DNA of 17,098 bases, taken from positions 1-17,098 of the forward strand of contig QGUY01000056.1 of the NCBI GenBank assembly GCA_003242315.1, in the 5' to 3' direction. Of this stretch, positions 9,466 through 15,792 are shown piece by piece. The notes under the pieces were generated by a model that was given only the letters and a program-made list of their open reading frames with translations, did no database searches and was not told the DNA's origin. The stretch is from Bacteroidota bacterium. Lineage in GTDB: Bacteria; Bacteroidota; Bacteroidia; Cytophagales; Cyclobacteriaceae. A program made the translations under genes and the position numbers. Position 1 is the first letter of the stretch; the number at the start of each line of letters is the position of its first letter.

Positions 9466-9819
9466 TTATTGAATGCTGTGGTGTTCGCTCGCAAAGGCAC
9501 GACATTCTTCAGCGCAGGTCTTGCACGACTCAGCACATCTCCGGCAATGATCCATTTCTGCGGCGTGTTTGGCGCATTCTTCAGCACAAAGATCACACAT
9601 CTCCGCACACAACTCGCACATTGCAGCAGATTGAGGCACATCTACGCTCATCACCTCGGCTATCGCGCGACACATAGCAGCGCACTGTCGATCGAGCTGA
9701 ATACATCGCAACATTTGCTCGACATTAGCCTCGTGCAGGCAGGCTGTAGCGCAATTCTCACAGGCGACGGCGCAATCGTAACACGCCTCAATACAGTCGA
9801 TAGTGTTTCTTGTTTCCAT
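9466..9819 (-). CDS. Csp3-like cytosolic copper-storage four-helix bundle protein
   Basis: A 117-residue protein with 19 cysteines, mostly in CxxxC or CxxC spacing along predicted helices (CIEACYDCAVACENCATAC, MCELCAEMCDLCAEEC, CRRCAESCKTCAEEC). This is the hallmark of the DUF326/Csp family, whose four-helix bundles hold many Cu(I) ions through inward-facing thiols. There is no signal peptide, so it matches the cytosolic Csp3 type rather than the exported Csp1; the Cys count is close to that of characterised Csp3 (18). ATG is on the minus strand at 9819-9817. The gene stands alone and converges with the YihY gene. No copper-sensor or exporter gene lies nearby, so copper control cannot be read from context. 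Confidence 0.93.
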   Translation of the reverse strand: METRNTIDCIEACYDCAVACENCATACLHEANVEQMLRCIQLDRQCAAMCRAIAEVMSVDVPQSAAMCELCAEMCDLCAEECAKHAAEMDHCRRCAESCKTCAEECRAFASEHHSIQ

Positions 9820-10122
9820 GAATAAGGGATTTGATGTGTGAATGATTTCTTAGAGACCTCAAAAAACTATGCCACGAGTTGAACATTGCATATAAAGCGG
9901 CTAAAAGCGGCCTCACACAAGGCATTTATTTTCGGCTTTGTGATGTGATTGTTAAAGGAGGCTCGCGTCAACAAAGGATTGTGGATTTTTGGGGAATGCC
10001 ATCCCGCACTGTGAACAGCCTACCACGTCAGTTGTCTGATTTTCTCGAAAAAATGCATTACGCCGTGCTGCATCGGCATGATAGGATTATGGCATGGTAT
10101 TCGACTCTAGTAAAGTAGTCGC
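9820..10122. other. Intergenic region between csp3-like gene and riboswitch
   Basis: About 300 bp between the divergent csp3-like gene and the riboswitch. It should contain both promoters, but I find no convincing TAnnTTTG-type -7 element for either. An open frame at 9879-10118 begins at TTG, has no ATG and resembles no family I know; I treat it as chance. Confidence 0.5.
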
Positions 10123-10221
10123 GCTCTGTTGGGGTGTTTTGATTTTGATGCAAGTTAGAATCAGATCTGAGAACAAACCCGCAGAACTTGAACCGGATAA
10201 TACTGGCGCAAGGAACAGAGC
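10123..10221 (+). promoter_or_regulatory. TPP (thiamine pyrophosphate) riboswitch aptamer
   Basis: All conserved parts of the THI-box are present in order. P1: GCTCTGTT (10123-10130) pairs perfectly with AACAGAGC (10214-10221). P2: GGGT (10132-10135) with ACCC (10177-10180). P3: TTTGATT (10138-10144) with AATCAGA (10159-10165), continuing inward over four more pairs. The pyrimidine-sensor motif CTGAGA is at 10167-10172. The second arm has GAACTTGA (10184-10191), then P5 CCGG/CTGG (10193-10196, 10203-10206) closing GATAAT, then GCG and AAGGAA. This matches the consensus ACCC..GAACCTGATCTGGATAAT..GCG.AGGGA almost throughout. Orientation is plus, so it should control the gene at 10299 and anything co-transcribed. 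Neither that gene nor its neighbours is a recognised thiamine gene. Confidence 0.94.
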
Positions 10222-10226
10222 TGACA

Positions 10227-10270
10227 AAGGGCCGTTTCCTCTTCGGAGTAAGCGGCCCTTCCAATTTTTA
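10227..10270 (+). terminator. UUCG-capped hairpin, candidate riboswitch expression platform / terminator
   Basis: AAGGGCCG (10227-10234) pairs with CGGCCCTT (10253-10260). The stem continues with TTT/AAG, one mismatch, and CTC/GAG closing a TTCG tetraloop. A T-rich stretch (ATTTTT, 10264-10269) follows after four bases. It begins 6 nt after riboswitch P1 and ends 38 nt before ATG 10299, the usual place for an expression platform. I see no obvious antiterminator, so ligand-gated termination is inferred. Confidence 0.7.
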
Positions 10271-10298
10271 GGATTTCCGCACAAAAGCATTTTCATTC

Positions 10299-10778
10299 AT
10301 GAAAACTTCAAAAACAAAAAAGCCACGTACACCCGGTAAGGGTAGTACGGAACAAAGCAAGAAAACTGAAGGAGATAAGAAACAGGAAGGAAATAAGAAA
10401 CAGGAACTTCCCGGTAAAGAAACAGAGGAACAGGAGTTTCCCGGTTATGAAAAGTATGATCCGGCCGAAGATATCACGCGCAGGGCCAGACGGCTGGAAG
10501 GAAGTCTGGATGATGAACCGGATAATATCCCGCCGGCAGACAACGACCGGAGGGGAGCATCGGAACTTACAAAAGAAGATTTGGAGGCACTCGGACCCAA
10601 AGATCTGAGCATGGACATGGGTGATGATGAACAACTCAAGCATCGCGTACGCCCCGTGGATTTTGCAGGATCAGACCTCGACGTCCCAGGATCCGAACTG
10701 GATGACGCCGAAGAAGCGACCGGAAACGAAGATGAGGAAAACAACAGTTATAGTCTCGGCGGCGACAAAGAACCGTGA
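10299..10778 (+). CDS. Disordered, highly charged hypothetical protein downstream of the TPP riboswitch
   Basis: A 159-residue hydrophilic protein with no membrane segment, signal peptide or enzymatic motif. The first 35 residues are Lys/Gln/Glu-rich (TEGDKKQEGNKKQE). The middle has a short conserved-looking block (PGYEKYDPAEDITRRARR), and the C-terminus is acidic (DLSMDMGDDEQL, DLDVPGSELDDAEEA, NEDEENNSYSLGGD). I recognise this C-terminal pattern from uncharacterised Bacteroidota proteins often found beside stress genes; no function is known. ATG 10299 is the first start after the hairpin. It is the first gene under the TPP riboswitch. A weak hairpin follows it, so whether the Rieske oxidoreductase shares its transcript is unclear. 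Confidence 0.88.
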   Translation: MKTSKTKKPRTPGKGSTEQSKKTEGDKKQEGNKKQELPGKETEEQEFPGYEKYDPAEDITRRARRLEGSLDDEPDNIPPADNDRRGASELTKEDLEALGPKDLSMDMGDDEQLKHRVRPVDFAGSDLDVPGSELDDAEEATGNEDEENNSYSLGGDKEP

Positions 10779-10830
10779 ACGACGGGGTTAATTTTCCATA
10801 GTCTTCCACGGTCTTTGAATAACCAATGCT

Positions 10831-10847
10831 GCACAGCCGTGCGTTTT
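10831..10847 (+). terminator. Weak terminator-like hairpin
   Basis: GCAC (10831-10834) and GTGC (10839-10842) form a 4-bp stem with loop AGCC, followed by GTTTT. It is small. An alternative larger pairing, CACGG (10807-10811) with CCGTG (10837-10841), also exists. If functional it would separate the riboswitch gene from the oxidoreductase. Confidence 0.25.
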
Positions 10848-10890
10848 GCAGCTGATTGACGTATGGCAGATATTTTGTCGTATTCCGGTT

Positions 10891-12426
10891 ATGACAAACC
10901 GAGACGGCAACTTAACCAGCTTGTGGCAGGACAAGGCGCGGGATTTTACCTCCACGCTCCTCCCGACCGAACGCCACTACGACGTAGCGATAGCAGGCGG
11001 AGGAATCACAGGCATAACAACTGCGCTGCTGCTCCAGCAAAGCGGCAAATCGTGTATCGTTTTTGAATCCCGCAATCTCTGTTTCGGCACGACAGGCGGA
11101 ACAACGGCTCACCTTAACACTTTTCTCGACACACCCTACCCAAAACTGATCAAGAACTTTGGAAAAGACGCCGCACGAACCGTCGCGCGTGCGACGCGTG
11201 AAGCCATCATTCTTGTCACGGAACTCACATCAACCTTAAATATTGATTGTGGTTTCAGGGAAACCAACGGATACATCATCGCACAAACGGAAGAAGAAGT
11301 CGAGGAACTGCAATCCATTCACGACGCCTGTCTCGATCTCGGTGTGGACGTCGCCTTCATCTCATCACTTCCCACACAAATTCCAGCGAGAAGAATCCTG
11401 ATGCTTCGGAATCAGGCAGCAATCAACCCGATAGAATACGTTCATGGACTAGCACAGGCTTTTGAGCGGGCCGGTGGCGTAGTGATGCAGAATTGCCATG
11501 TCGAAGATGTGGATCCCGGCGATAAAGTTCGAATTGAAACATCACAAGGAACGTTCTACGCGAGATCGCTGGTATATGCAACACACATTCCACCCGGCAT
11601 CAACTTACTGCATTTGCGTTGTGTACCCTACCGAAGCTATGCGTTAGCCATTCGTCTGAAATCCAACGACTATCCCGAAGGGTTGCTGTATGATATGAAG
11701 GACCCTTACCACTATTACCGAACGCAGGAAATTGACGGTATCAACTATCTCATCGTTGGTGGCGAGGATCACAAGACGGGCTCTAAATCCGAGACAGATT
11801 CTTCCTTCCGAAGTTTGGAAGATCATGTACGTGAGCATTTCGACGTAAAAGAGATCACGCATTACTGGTCGTCGCAGTTTTTCGAATCGGTCGATGGGTT
11901 GCCGTATATCGGGACATTGCCCGGTCATACCGACAACATTCTCGTCGCCACCGGTTACGGCGGAAACGGGATCACACACAGCCAGATTGCCGCACTTACA
12001 TTACGAGCGCGCCTGATGACCGGTGAAGAACGCTACGAAGGAATCTTTAAACCGGGACGCATCAAACCCGTTGCCGGACTACCCAAATTTGTCCAGCACA
12101 ACGCTGGTGTCGCGAAGCAGTTGCTGCGCAAGATGGTAGGACTGGATGAACTGAATGGCCTGGACAGGCTGCGCCCGGGAGAAGGTGCGATCGTGAGGCT
12201 TCACGATGAAAAGATTGCGGTGTGTCGCGACAACGATGGTATGCTCCACGCCGTACACCCCACCTGCACACACATGGGATGTACTGTAGTATGGAATAGC
12301 GCTGAGCAAACGTGGGATTGCCCGTGCCATGGCGCGCGATATTCAATGGAGGGAAAAGTTGTGAATGGTCCTGCCGACAAAGACCTTGAGCAAATCATTC
12401 TCGGAGAGCCGGTTAAAGGCTCCTGA
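10891..12426 (+). CDS. FAD-dependent oxidoreductase with C-terminal Rieske [2Fe-2S] domain (copy 2, intact)
   Basis: 511 residues from ATG 10891. The frame opens at TTG 10846, but MTNRDGNLTSLWQ is the usual type of start for this family. The FAD-binding fold shows VAIAGGGITGITTALLL, then IVFES, and the intact family segment GTTGGTTAHLNTFLDTPY. A DAO-type FAD domain fills residues ~30-390, with the typical VATGYGGNGITHS motif near its end. The Rieske domain has ligands C459/H461 (CTHMGC) and C477/H480 (CPCH) and disulfide cysteines C464/C479, and ends normally in HGARYSMEGKVVNGPADKDLE. The physiological substrate and electron partner are unknown. The DUF72 gene starts 2 bp after its stop, so the two are almost certainly co-translated. 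It is a clear but diverged paralogue of the gene at 14-1561. Confidence 0.94.
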   Translation: MTNRDGNLTSLWQDKARDFTSTLLPTERHYDVAIAGGGITGITTALLLQQSGKSCIVFESRNLCFGTTGGTTAHLNTFLDTPYPKLIKNFGKDAARTVARATREAIILVTELTSTLNIDCGFRETNGYIIAQTEEEVEELQSIHDACLDLGVDVAFISSLPTQIPARRILMLRNQAAINPIEYVHGLAQAFERAGGVVMQNCHVEDVDPGDKVRIETSQGTFYARSLVYATHIPPGINLLHLRCVPYRSYALAIRLKSNDYPEGLLYDMKDPYHYYRTQEIDGINYLIVGGEDHKTGSKSETDSSFRSLEDHVREHFDVKEITHYWSSQFFESVDGLPYIGTLPGHTDNILVATGYGGNGITHSQIAALTLRARLMTGEERYEGIFKPGRIKPVAGLPKFVQHNAGVAKQLLRKMVGLDELNGLDRLRPGEGAIVRLHDEKIAVCRDNDGMLHAVHPTCTHMGCTVVWNSAEQTWDCPCHGARYSMEGKVVNGPADKDLEQIILGEPVKGS

Positions 12427-12428
12427 GC

Positions 12429-13157
12429 ATGAAAGGCAAGGTTCACATCGGAACATCAGGCTGGCATTACAAGCATTGGGTTGGGACGTTTTACCCGGAA
12501 AAAACTCCACCTTCGAAGCAGTTCGCGTACTACAGCAACGTCTTCAAAACCGTCGAGCTCAATAATCCCTTTTACCGCTTACCCGCAAGCACCACATTCG
12601 CCAAGTGGAAACGGGAGTCGCCGAAGAATTTCCTGTTTGCCGTAAAGGCAAATCGCTACATCACACACATGAAAAAGTTGGACGATGTTGAAGAATCGCT
12701 GAACACATTTCTCAACCACGCCGCCGCATTAGAACATAAGCTAGGTCCTATCTTGTTTCAGCTTCCTCCCGGATGGAAAGTCGATGTCGATCGTTTTGCC
12801 GCATTTGTAAGATTGCTTCCGAATGATCAACGGTGCACGTTTGAGTTTCGAAATCCCACCTGGTACGATCCGCAAATCTATGATATCCTTCGCAAGAAGG
12901 GTTGTGCCTTCTGCATCTATGAACTGGCCGGGCACCACTCACCGATAGAAGTCACCGCCGACTTCGTTTACATTCGTCTTCATGGTCCGGGTGCCAAATA
13001 TCAGGGCAGCTATTCTACGCGCACCCTCAACACCTGGGCAAAACGCATTCACCAGTGGCAAAAGGATGGGAAGGATGTGTTTATTTATTTCGACAACGAT
13101 CAGGCAGGCTATGCGGCCTTTAACGCGCAAAAGCTGTTGGAACTCACCGGGTTTTGA
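12429..13157 (+). CDS. DUF72 family (YecE-like) protein
   Basis: A complete 242-residue DUF72 protein, predicted cytosolic, with a TIM-barrel-like fold. The family's biochemical activity is not established. Signature segments are all present: HIGTSGWHYKHWVGTFYP at the N-terminus, YYSNVFKTVELNNPFYRLP, FLFAVKANRYITHMKKL, GPILFQLPPGW, FEFRNPTWY, VYIRLHGPG, and the terminal YFDNDQAGYAAFNA. It starts 2 bp after the stop of the FAD-Rieske gene, which implies translational coupling. It is followed by a gene remnant on the same strand. Confidence 0.95.
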   Translation: MKGKVHIGTSGWHYKHWVGTFYPEKTPPSKQFAYYSNVFKTVELNNPFYRLPASTTFAKWKRESPKNFLFAVKANRYITHMKKLDDVEESLNTFLNHAAALEHKLGPILFQLPPGWKVDVDRFAAFVRLLPNDQRCTFEFRNPTWYDPQIYDILRKKGCAFCIYELAGHHSPIEVTADFVYIRLHGPGAKYQGSYSTRTLNTWAKRIHQWQKDGKDVFIYFDNDQAGYAAFNAQKLLELTGF

Positions 13158-13161
13158 ATAG

Positions 13162-13384
13162 GTTTTTTGCAGGTCTAAAGATCAATCAGCCACTCAGAAA
13201 GACACATTCGACAAGTTCACTGTGCGCGAATTTCCATTGGTCGACAAAAAAAGGTATCGAACGTGCGTCTATAATAGTCGAAGCCGAAGGACAAGCAGTG
13301 CTTCGGCTTCGCGACAGTGATGAAACTGTCCGGGTTAAGGTTGGCGCCGATCAGGCCGGCTCAGGTCTGGTACTCCTCGACTGA
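13162..13384 (+). pseudogene. Frameshifted remnant of a small beta-rich protein
   Basis: Two reading frames join into one protein-like sequence. From 13180 one frame reads DQSATQKDTFDKFTVREFP then LVDKK. At the A7 run 13246-13252 it changes frame to GIERASIIVEAEGQAVLRL, then RDSDETVRVKVG and SGLVLLD, ending at TGA 13382-13384. Removing one A restores a single frame. The first frame has a TAG at 13159-13161 and no ATG, so the 5' end is also missing or broken. The alternation of short hydrophobic strands with RLRDSDE/GSGLVLLD recalls uncharacterised repeat proteins of Bacteroidota; no function is known. It may be a decayed gene or an assembly indel in a real one. It overlaps the end of the convergent DoxX-like gene by 34 bp. 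Confidence 0.55.
13279..13330. repeat. Two consecutive perfect hairpins between convergent genes
   Basis: CGAAGCCGAAG (13279-13289) and CTTCGGCTTCG (13301-13311) form an 11-bp perfect stem with an 11-nt loop. One base later GACAGT (13313-13318) and ACTGTC (13325-13330) form a 6-bp stem with loop GATGAA. No T-run follows on either strand. They sit inside the gene remnant, near the end of convergent transcription, so a bidirectional transcript-end structure is possible. Confidence 0.6.
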
Positions 13385-13749
13385 GCATTCCTCCTGTGAT
13401 AAAAGTAATACGATAGCGCGCCCAGTCCGAAGGGCAGCAGCATCATTAACGTGGATGCATCAAATCCTGCCGCAGCTATTAGGGAATACGTCGCGCCTAT
13501 CAGATCGAAGAAAAGACCAGCGTACGCCCATTCTTTTAACCATCGCGGGATTCCGGGAACAAGTACGCCGATGGCGCCGATAATCTTTGCAACCCCGATA
13601 AAGGCAACAAAATATCGCGGGTAACCCAGGGTGTCGACAATGAGCATCACGGAATCCTCAGTGACCAACGCGTTCGTGACACCAGACATGAGCATGAAAA
13701 GGGCGAAAAGGACTGTAAAAATCCAGTAAAGAATATTGAGTTTCTTCAT
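13351..13749 (-). CDS. DoxX-like four-helix membrane protein
   Basis: A 132-residue integral membrane protein of the DoxX-like type. Four hydrophobic segments are visible: residues ~7-28 (LYWIFTVLFALFMLMSGVTN), 46-66 (YFVAFIGVAKIIGAIGVLVP), 74-93 and 100-118. The glycine-rich second segment, AKIIGAIGVLVPG, followed by an amphipathic link (RWLKEWAYAGLFFDLIGA), is typical of the family. The C-terminus is basic and cytoplasmic (YHRRNAQSRS). Family members have been linked to quinone/redox or organic-molecule handling, but no activity is assignable here. ATG is at 13749-13747 and the stop TGA reads from 13353. It is monocistronic on the minus strand and divergent from the ATP-grasp operon. Confidence 0.87.
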   Translation of the reverse strand: MKKLNILYWIFTVLFALFMLMSGVTNALVTEDSVMLIVDTLGYPRYFVAFIGVAKIIGAIGVLVPGIPRWLKEWAYAGLFFDLIGATYSLIAAAGFDASTLMMLLPFGLGALSYYFYHRRNAQSRSTRPEPA

Positions 13750-13815
13750 AATGTACTGTGTTTGACGTGGCGCAACTTAGCCAGTAGCCCAAAGTTAACC
13801 AATGGCTGCTTCCGA

Positions 13816-13961
13816 CAAATTTGGGGCAGTTTGCGACGCACTAAGTCAACACTTTTGGGTCGCATTATCCACACCTCCACCAGCCAAAACTGCCAAATGA
13901 CCACCCATTAGCCGTTTTAGGTTCCCTAAACCATCCCGCAATGCTGGCATGTTTTTTTGCC
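13816..13961 (+). promoter_or_regulatory. Inverted-repeat-rich leader before the ATP-grasp operon
   Basis: The 225-bp gap between the divergent DoxX-like and ATP-grasp genes has nested inverted repeats. GGCAGTTT (13825-13832) pairs with AAACTGCC (13887-13894), extended by ATTT/AAAT across a 2-nt bulge. Inside lies TGCGAC (13832-13837) with GTCGCA (13859-13864), sharing one base. Then TTTAGG-ttc-CCTAAA (13916-13930) forms a tight hairpin, and GGCA/TGCC (13946-13949, 13958-13961) spans a T7 run just before the start. I do not recognise a known riboswitch class. It could be a structured 5' leader or operator. Confidence 0.35.
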
Positions 13962-13974
13962 CTTTGTCCGCCGG

Positions 13975-15126
13975 ATGAAAACTATCTCGCGCACACAGGT
14001 TCGGGAAATAACAGCCCGCATAACGCAGTGGCGGCACTGGCACTGGCTTGTAAAGTATGTGCCCCTCGTGCCCGTTTGGCTGTGGTGCTGTCTTAAGGCC
14101 AGGAATCTGTGGTTCTTCACAACGGCGAATCCCGGATTGACTTTCGGTGGATTTACCGGGGAGAGTAAGATGGAAATGTACAGGCTGCTCCCGTCCGAAT
14201 TTATTCCGAAGTCATTCCTCGTAACCCGAAGCACTCCTTTTTCCACATTGTATCGCATCGTAACGGAGGAACTAACGCTTCCCGTGGCTGTCAAGCCCGA
14301 CGTTGGCAGAATGGGCCTGATGTTTCGCCGGATCAACACGGTTGAGGAGCTTCGGGAATATCACAGCGTCATGCGCGCCGACTATATCATACAGGAGTTT
14401 ATAACCTATCCGATCGAAGTCAGCGTCTTCTACTACAGGCTGCCTCAGGCGGCGAGAGGTCGCATTACCGGCTTTGTGCGTAAAGAACCTCTTACGGTGG
14501 TCGGCGACGGAACTTCAACTCTACAAACTCTGATACTGCAATCTGAAAGAGCGCGCCATTGGAAAAACGAATTGTTCACACGGCACGCGACTGAACTGGA
14601 TGTCGTTCCGGCCCGCGGCGAACGATTTGTACTTTCGCAGGCATTCAATCTTAGTCGCGGTGCGCTTCTTATCGACCTCAGTCAAGAAAAAGATGCCGCG
14701 CTGCTATCTCTGTTTGACGGATTGAGCCGCCGAACCGGCTTGTGCTTCGGACGATACGATCTCAAGTGCGCGTCTGTTGACGATCTGAAGGCAGGAAAAA
14801 ATTTCTCCATCCTGGAGTTCAACGGCGCGGGAGCAGAACCACACCACGTGTATTGTGACGGTCATTCATTGCTCAGCGCTCTTAAGATTCTTTCGCATCA
14901 TTGGAATATTCTCTGTAGAATCAGCATAGCGAACCAACTCGCCGGAGCGGAGATCTGGGGCCTCCGCGATGGCTTCACTCACTTTATCCAGTCAGAAAAA
15001 CATCTTGCACACCTGCGTCGGCTCGACGCAGCCACACCACACGCTTCGGAATCATGGTCGGAAACTCCGTCGCCGGAAACTGCAATCGGAGTTCCTATGG
15101 TGGAATTCCGCCGTACTCAAAACTGA
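13975..15126 (+). CDS. ATP-grasp ligase-like protein, first gene of a three-gene operon
   Basis: A 383-residue ATP-grasp-fold protein from ATG 13975 (the frame opens at TTG 13957). An N-terminal hydrophobic stretch (~27-48, LVKYVPLVPVWLWCCLKARN) could bring it to the membrane. ATP-binding features: K107 in VAVKPDVGRMG and E141 in YIIQEFI, with E148 downstream. Metal-binding acids: D262 (GRYDLK), E281 and N283 (ILEFNGAGAEP). The segment VVGDGTSTLQTLI (175-187) matches a motif of cyanophycin-synthetase-like ATP-grasp ligases. Such enzymes activate a carboxylate as acyl phosphate and join it to an amine; the substrates here are unknown. The stop is 6 bp before the YqcI/YcgG gene, so the two are likely in one operon and one pathway. 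The ATP-grasp call is firm; calling it a ligase is inference. Confidence 0.85.
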   Translation: MKTISRTQVREITARITQWRHWHWLVKYVPLVPVWLWCCLKARNLWFFTTANPGLTFGGFTGESKMEMYRLLPSEFIPKSFLVTRSTPFSTLYRIVTEELTLPVAVKPDVGRMGLMFRRINTVEELREYHSVMRADYIIQEFITYPIEVSVFYYRLPQAARGRITGFVRKEPLTVVGDGTSTLQTLILQSERARHWKNELFTRHATELDVVPARGERFVLSQAFNLSRGALLIDLSQEKDAALLSLFDGLSRRTGLCFGRYDLKCASVDDLKAGKNFSILEFNGAGAEPHHVYCDGHSLLSALKILSHHWNILCRISIANQLAGAEIWGLRDGFTHFIQSEKHLAHLRRLDAATPHASESWSETPSPETAIGVPMVEFRRTQN

Positions 15127-15132
15127 AATACC

Positions 15133-15792
15133 ATGAAGTCCGATAACACCATCATTGAAGAATATCTTCTTCACCTGCAAAGCCACGGCTTCCCATGTGT
15201 TGCAGCAAAGGCTGCCGTAGCAAAGGGTCACGTCAAGTGCCTCGTTGTGACCAGCATGGAATGCCCTCATGAGGACAGACGCATACTTGAGTTTCTGCAC
15301 GGCTTTGTCGACGACTACCGAAAGGTAGACACCCCCTACCACAGCGCGGCGGTCATATTTCGAACGCCGAGAATCCACGATGAGTGGATGTTTGACAGAC
15401 TGCTTTGGACACGATTGAATGCGCTCGCAGATCTCGATCGCCAAAGGTACTCACACGATCCGCGCGTGGACGATGATCCCGAATCAGCTCGCTTTAGCTT
15501 CAGTCTGAAAGAAGAGGCTTTTTTCATCATTGGCCTTCATCCAGCAAGCGAAAGAAAGGCACGCGTCTTTCCATATGCTACCCTGGTGTTCAATCCACAC
15601 CAGGAATTCGAGAGGCTCCGGAGAACGAATCGCTATGAAACGATGAAACGCACCGTAAGAAAACGCGACGTCGTTTATTCCGGATCTGTCAATCCGATGC
15701 TCACCGACTTCGGTGACAAACCGGAAACGCGACAATACAGCGGAATTCATTATAAGTCTGATTGGAAATGTCCACTACAAAAGAAATCCTGA
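15133..15792 (+). CDS. YqcI/YcgG family protein (GntA/RohS-like haem N-oxygenase family)
   Basis: A 219-residue protein with a full YqcI/YcgG signature: FPCVAAKAAVAKG (20-32), RTPRIHDEWMFDRLLWTRL (77-95), DPRVDDDPESARFSFSLKEE (109-128), AFFIIGLHPAS (129-139), LVFNPHQEFERLR (151-163), SGSVNPMLTDFG (183-194), and a terminal WKCP. H136, H156 and C213 are conserved candidates for cofactor binding. From family knowledge, members include the haem-dependent N-hydroxylase GntA of guanitoxin biosynthesis and RohS, which oxidises 2-aminoimidazole to the nitroimidazole azomycin. Oxidation of a guanidine- or amidine-type nitrogen is therefore plausible here, but the substrate is inferred. It lies between the ATP-grasp gene (6 bp upstream) and the DUF1989 gene, which overlaps its 3' end. 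Confidence 0.92.
   Translation: MKSDNTIIEEYLLHLQSHGFPCVAAKAAVAKGHVKCLVVTSMECPHEDRRILEFLHGFVDDYRKVDTPYHSAAVIFRTPRIHDEWMFDRLLWTRLNALADLDRQRYSHDPRVDDDPESARFSFSLKEEAFFIIGLHPASERKARVFPYATLVFNPHQEFERLRRTNRYETMKRTVRKRDVVYSGSVNPMLTDFGDKPETRQYSGIHYKSDWKCPLQKKS

Noticed and set aside
9838..9884. TAGTTTTTTG on the minus strand as a promoter for the csp3-like gene
   Set aside because: Spacing departs from TAnnTTTG and no matching upstream TTG element is found.
9879..10118. 79-codon open frame before the riboswitch
   Set aside because: Starts at TTG, no ATG, no family resemblance, and sits where the riboswitch promoter should be.
10846..10890. TTG start of the second FAD-Rieske gene
   Set aside because: ATG 10891 gives the N-terminus usual for the family; the extra 15 residues add nothing conserved.
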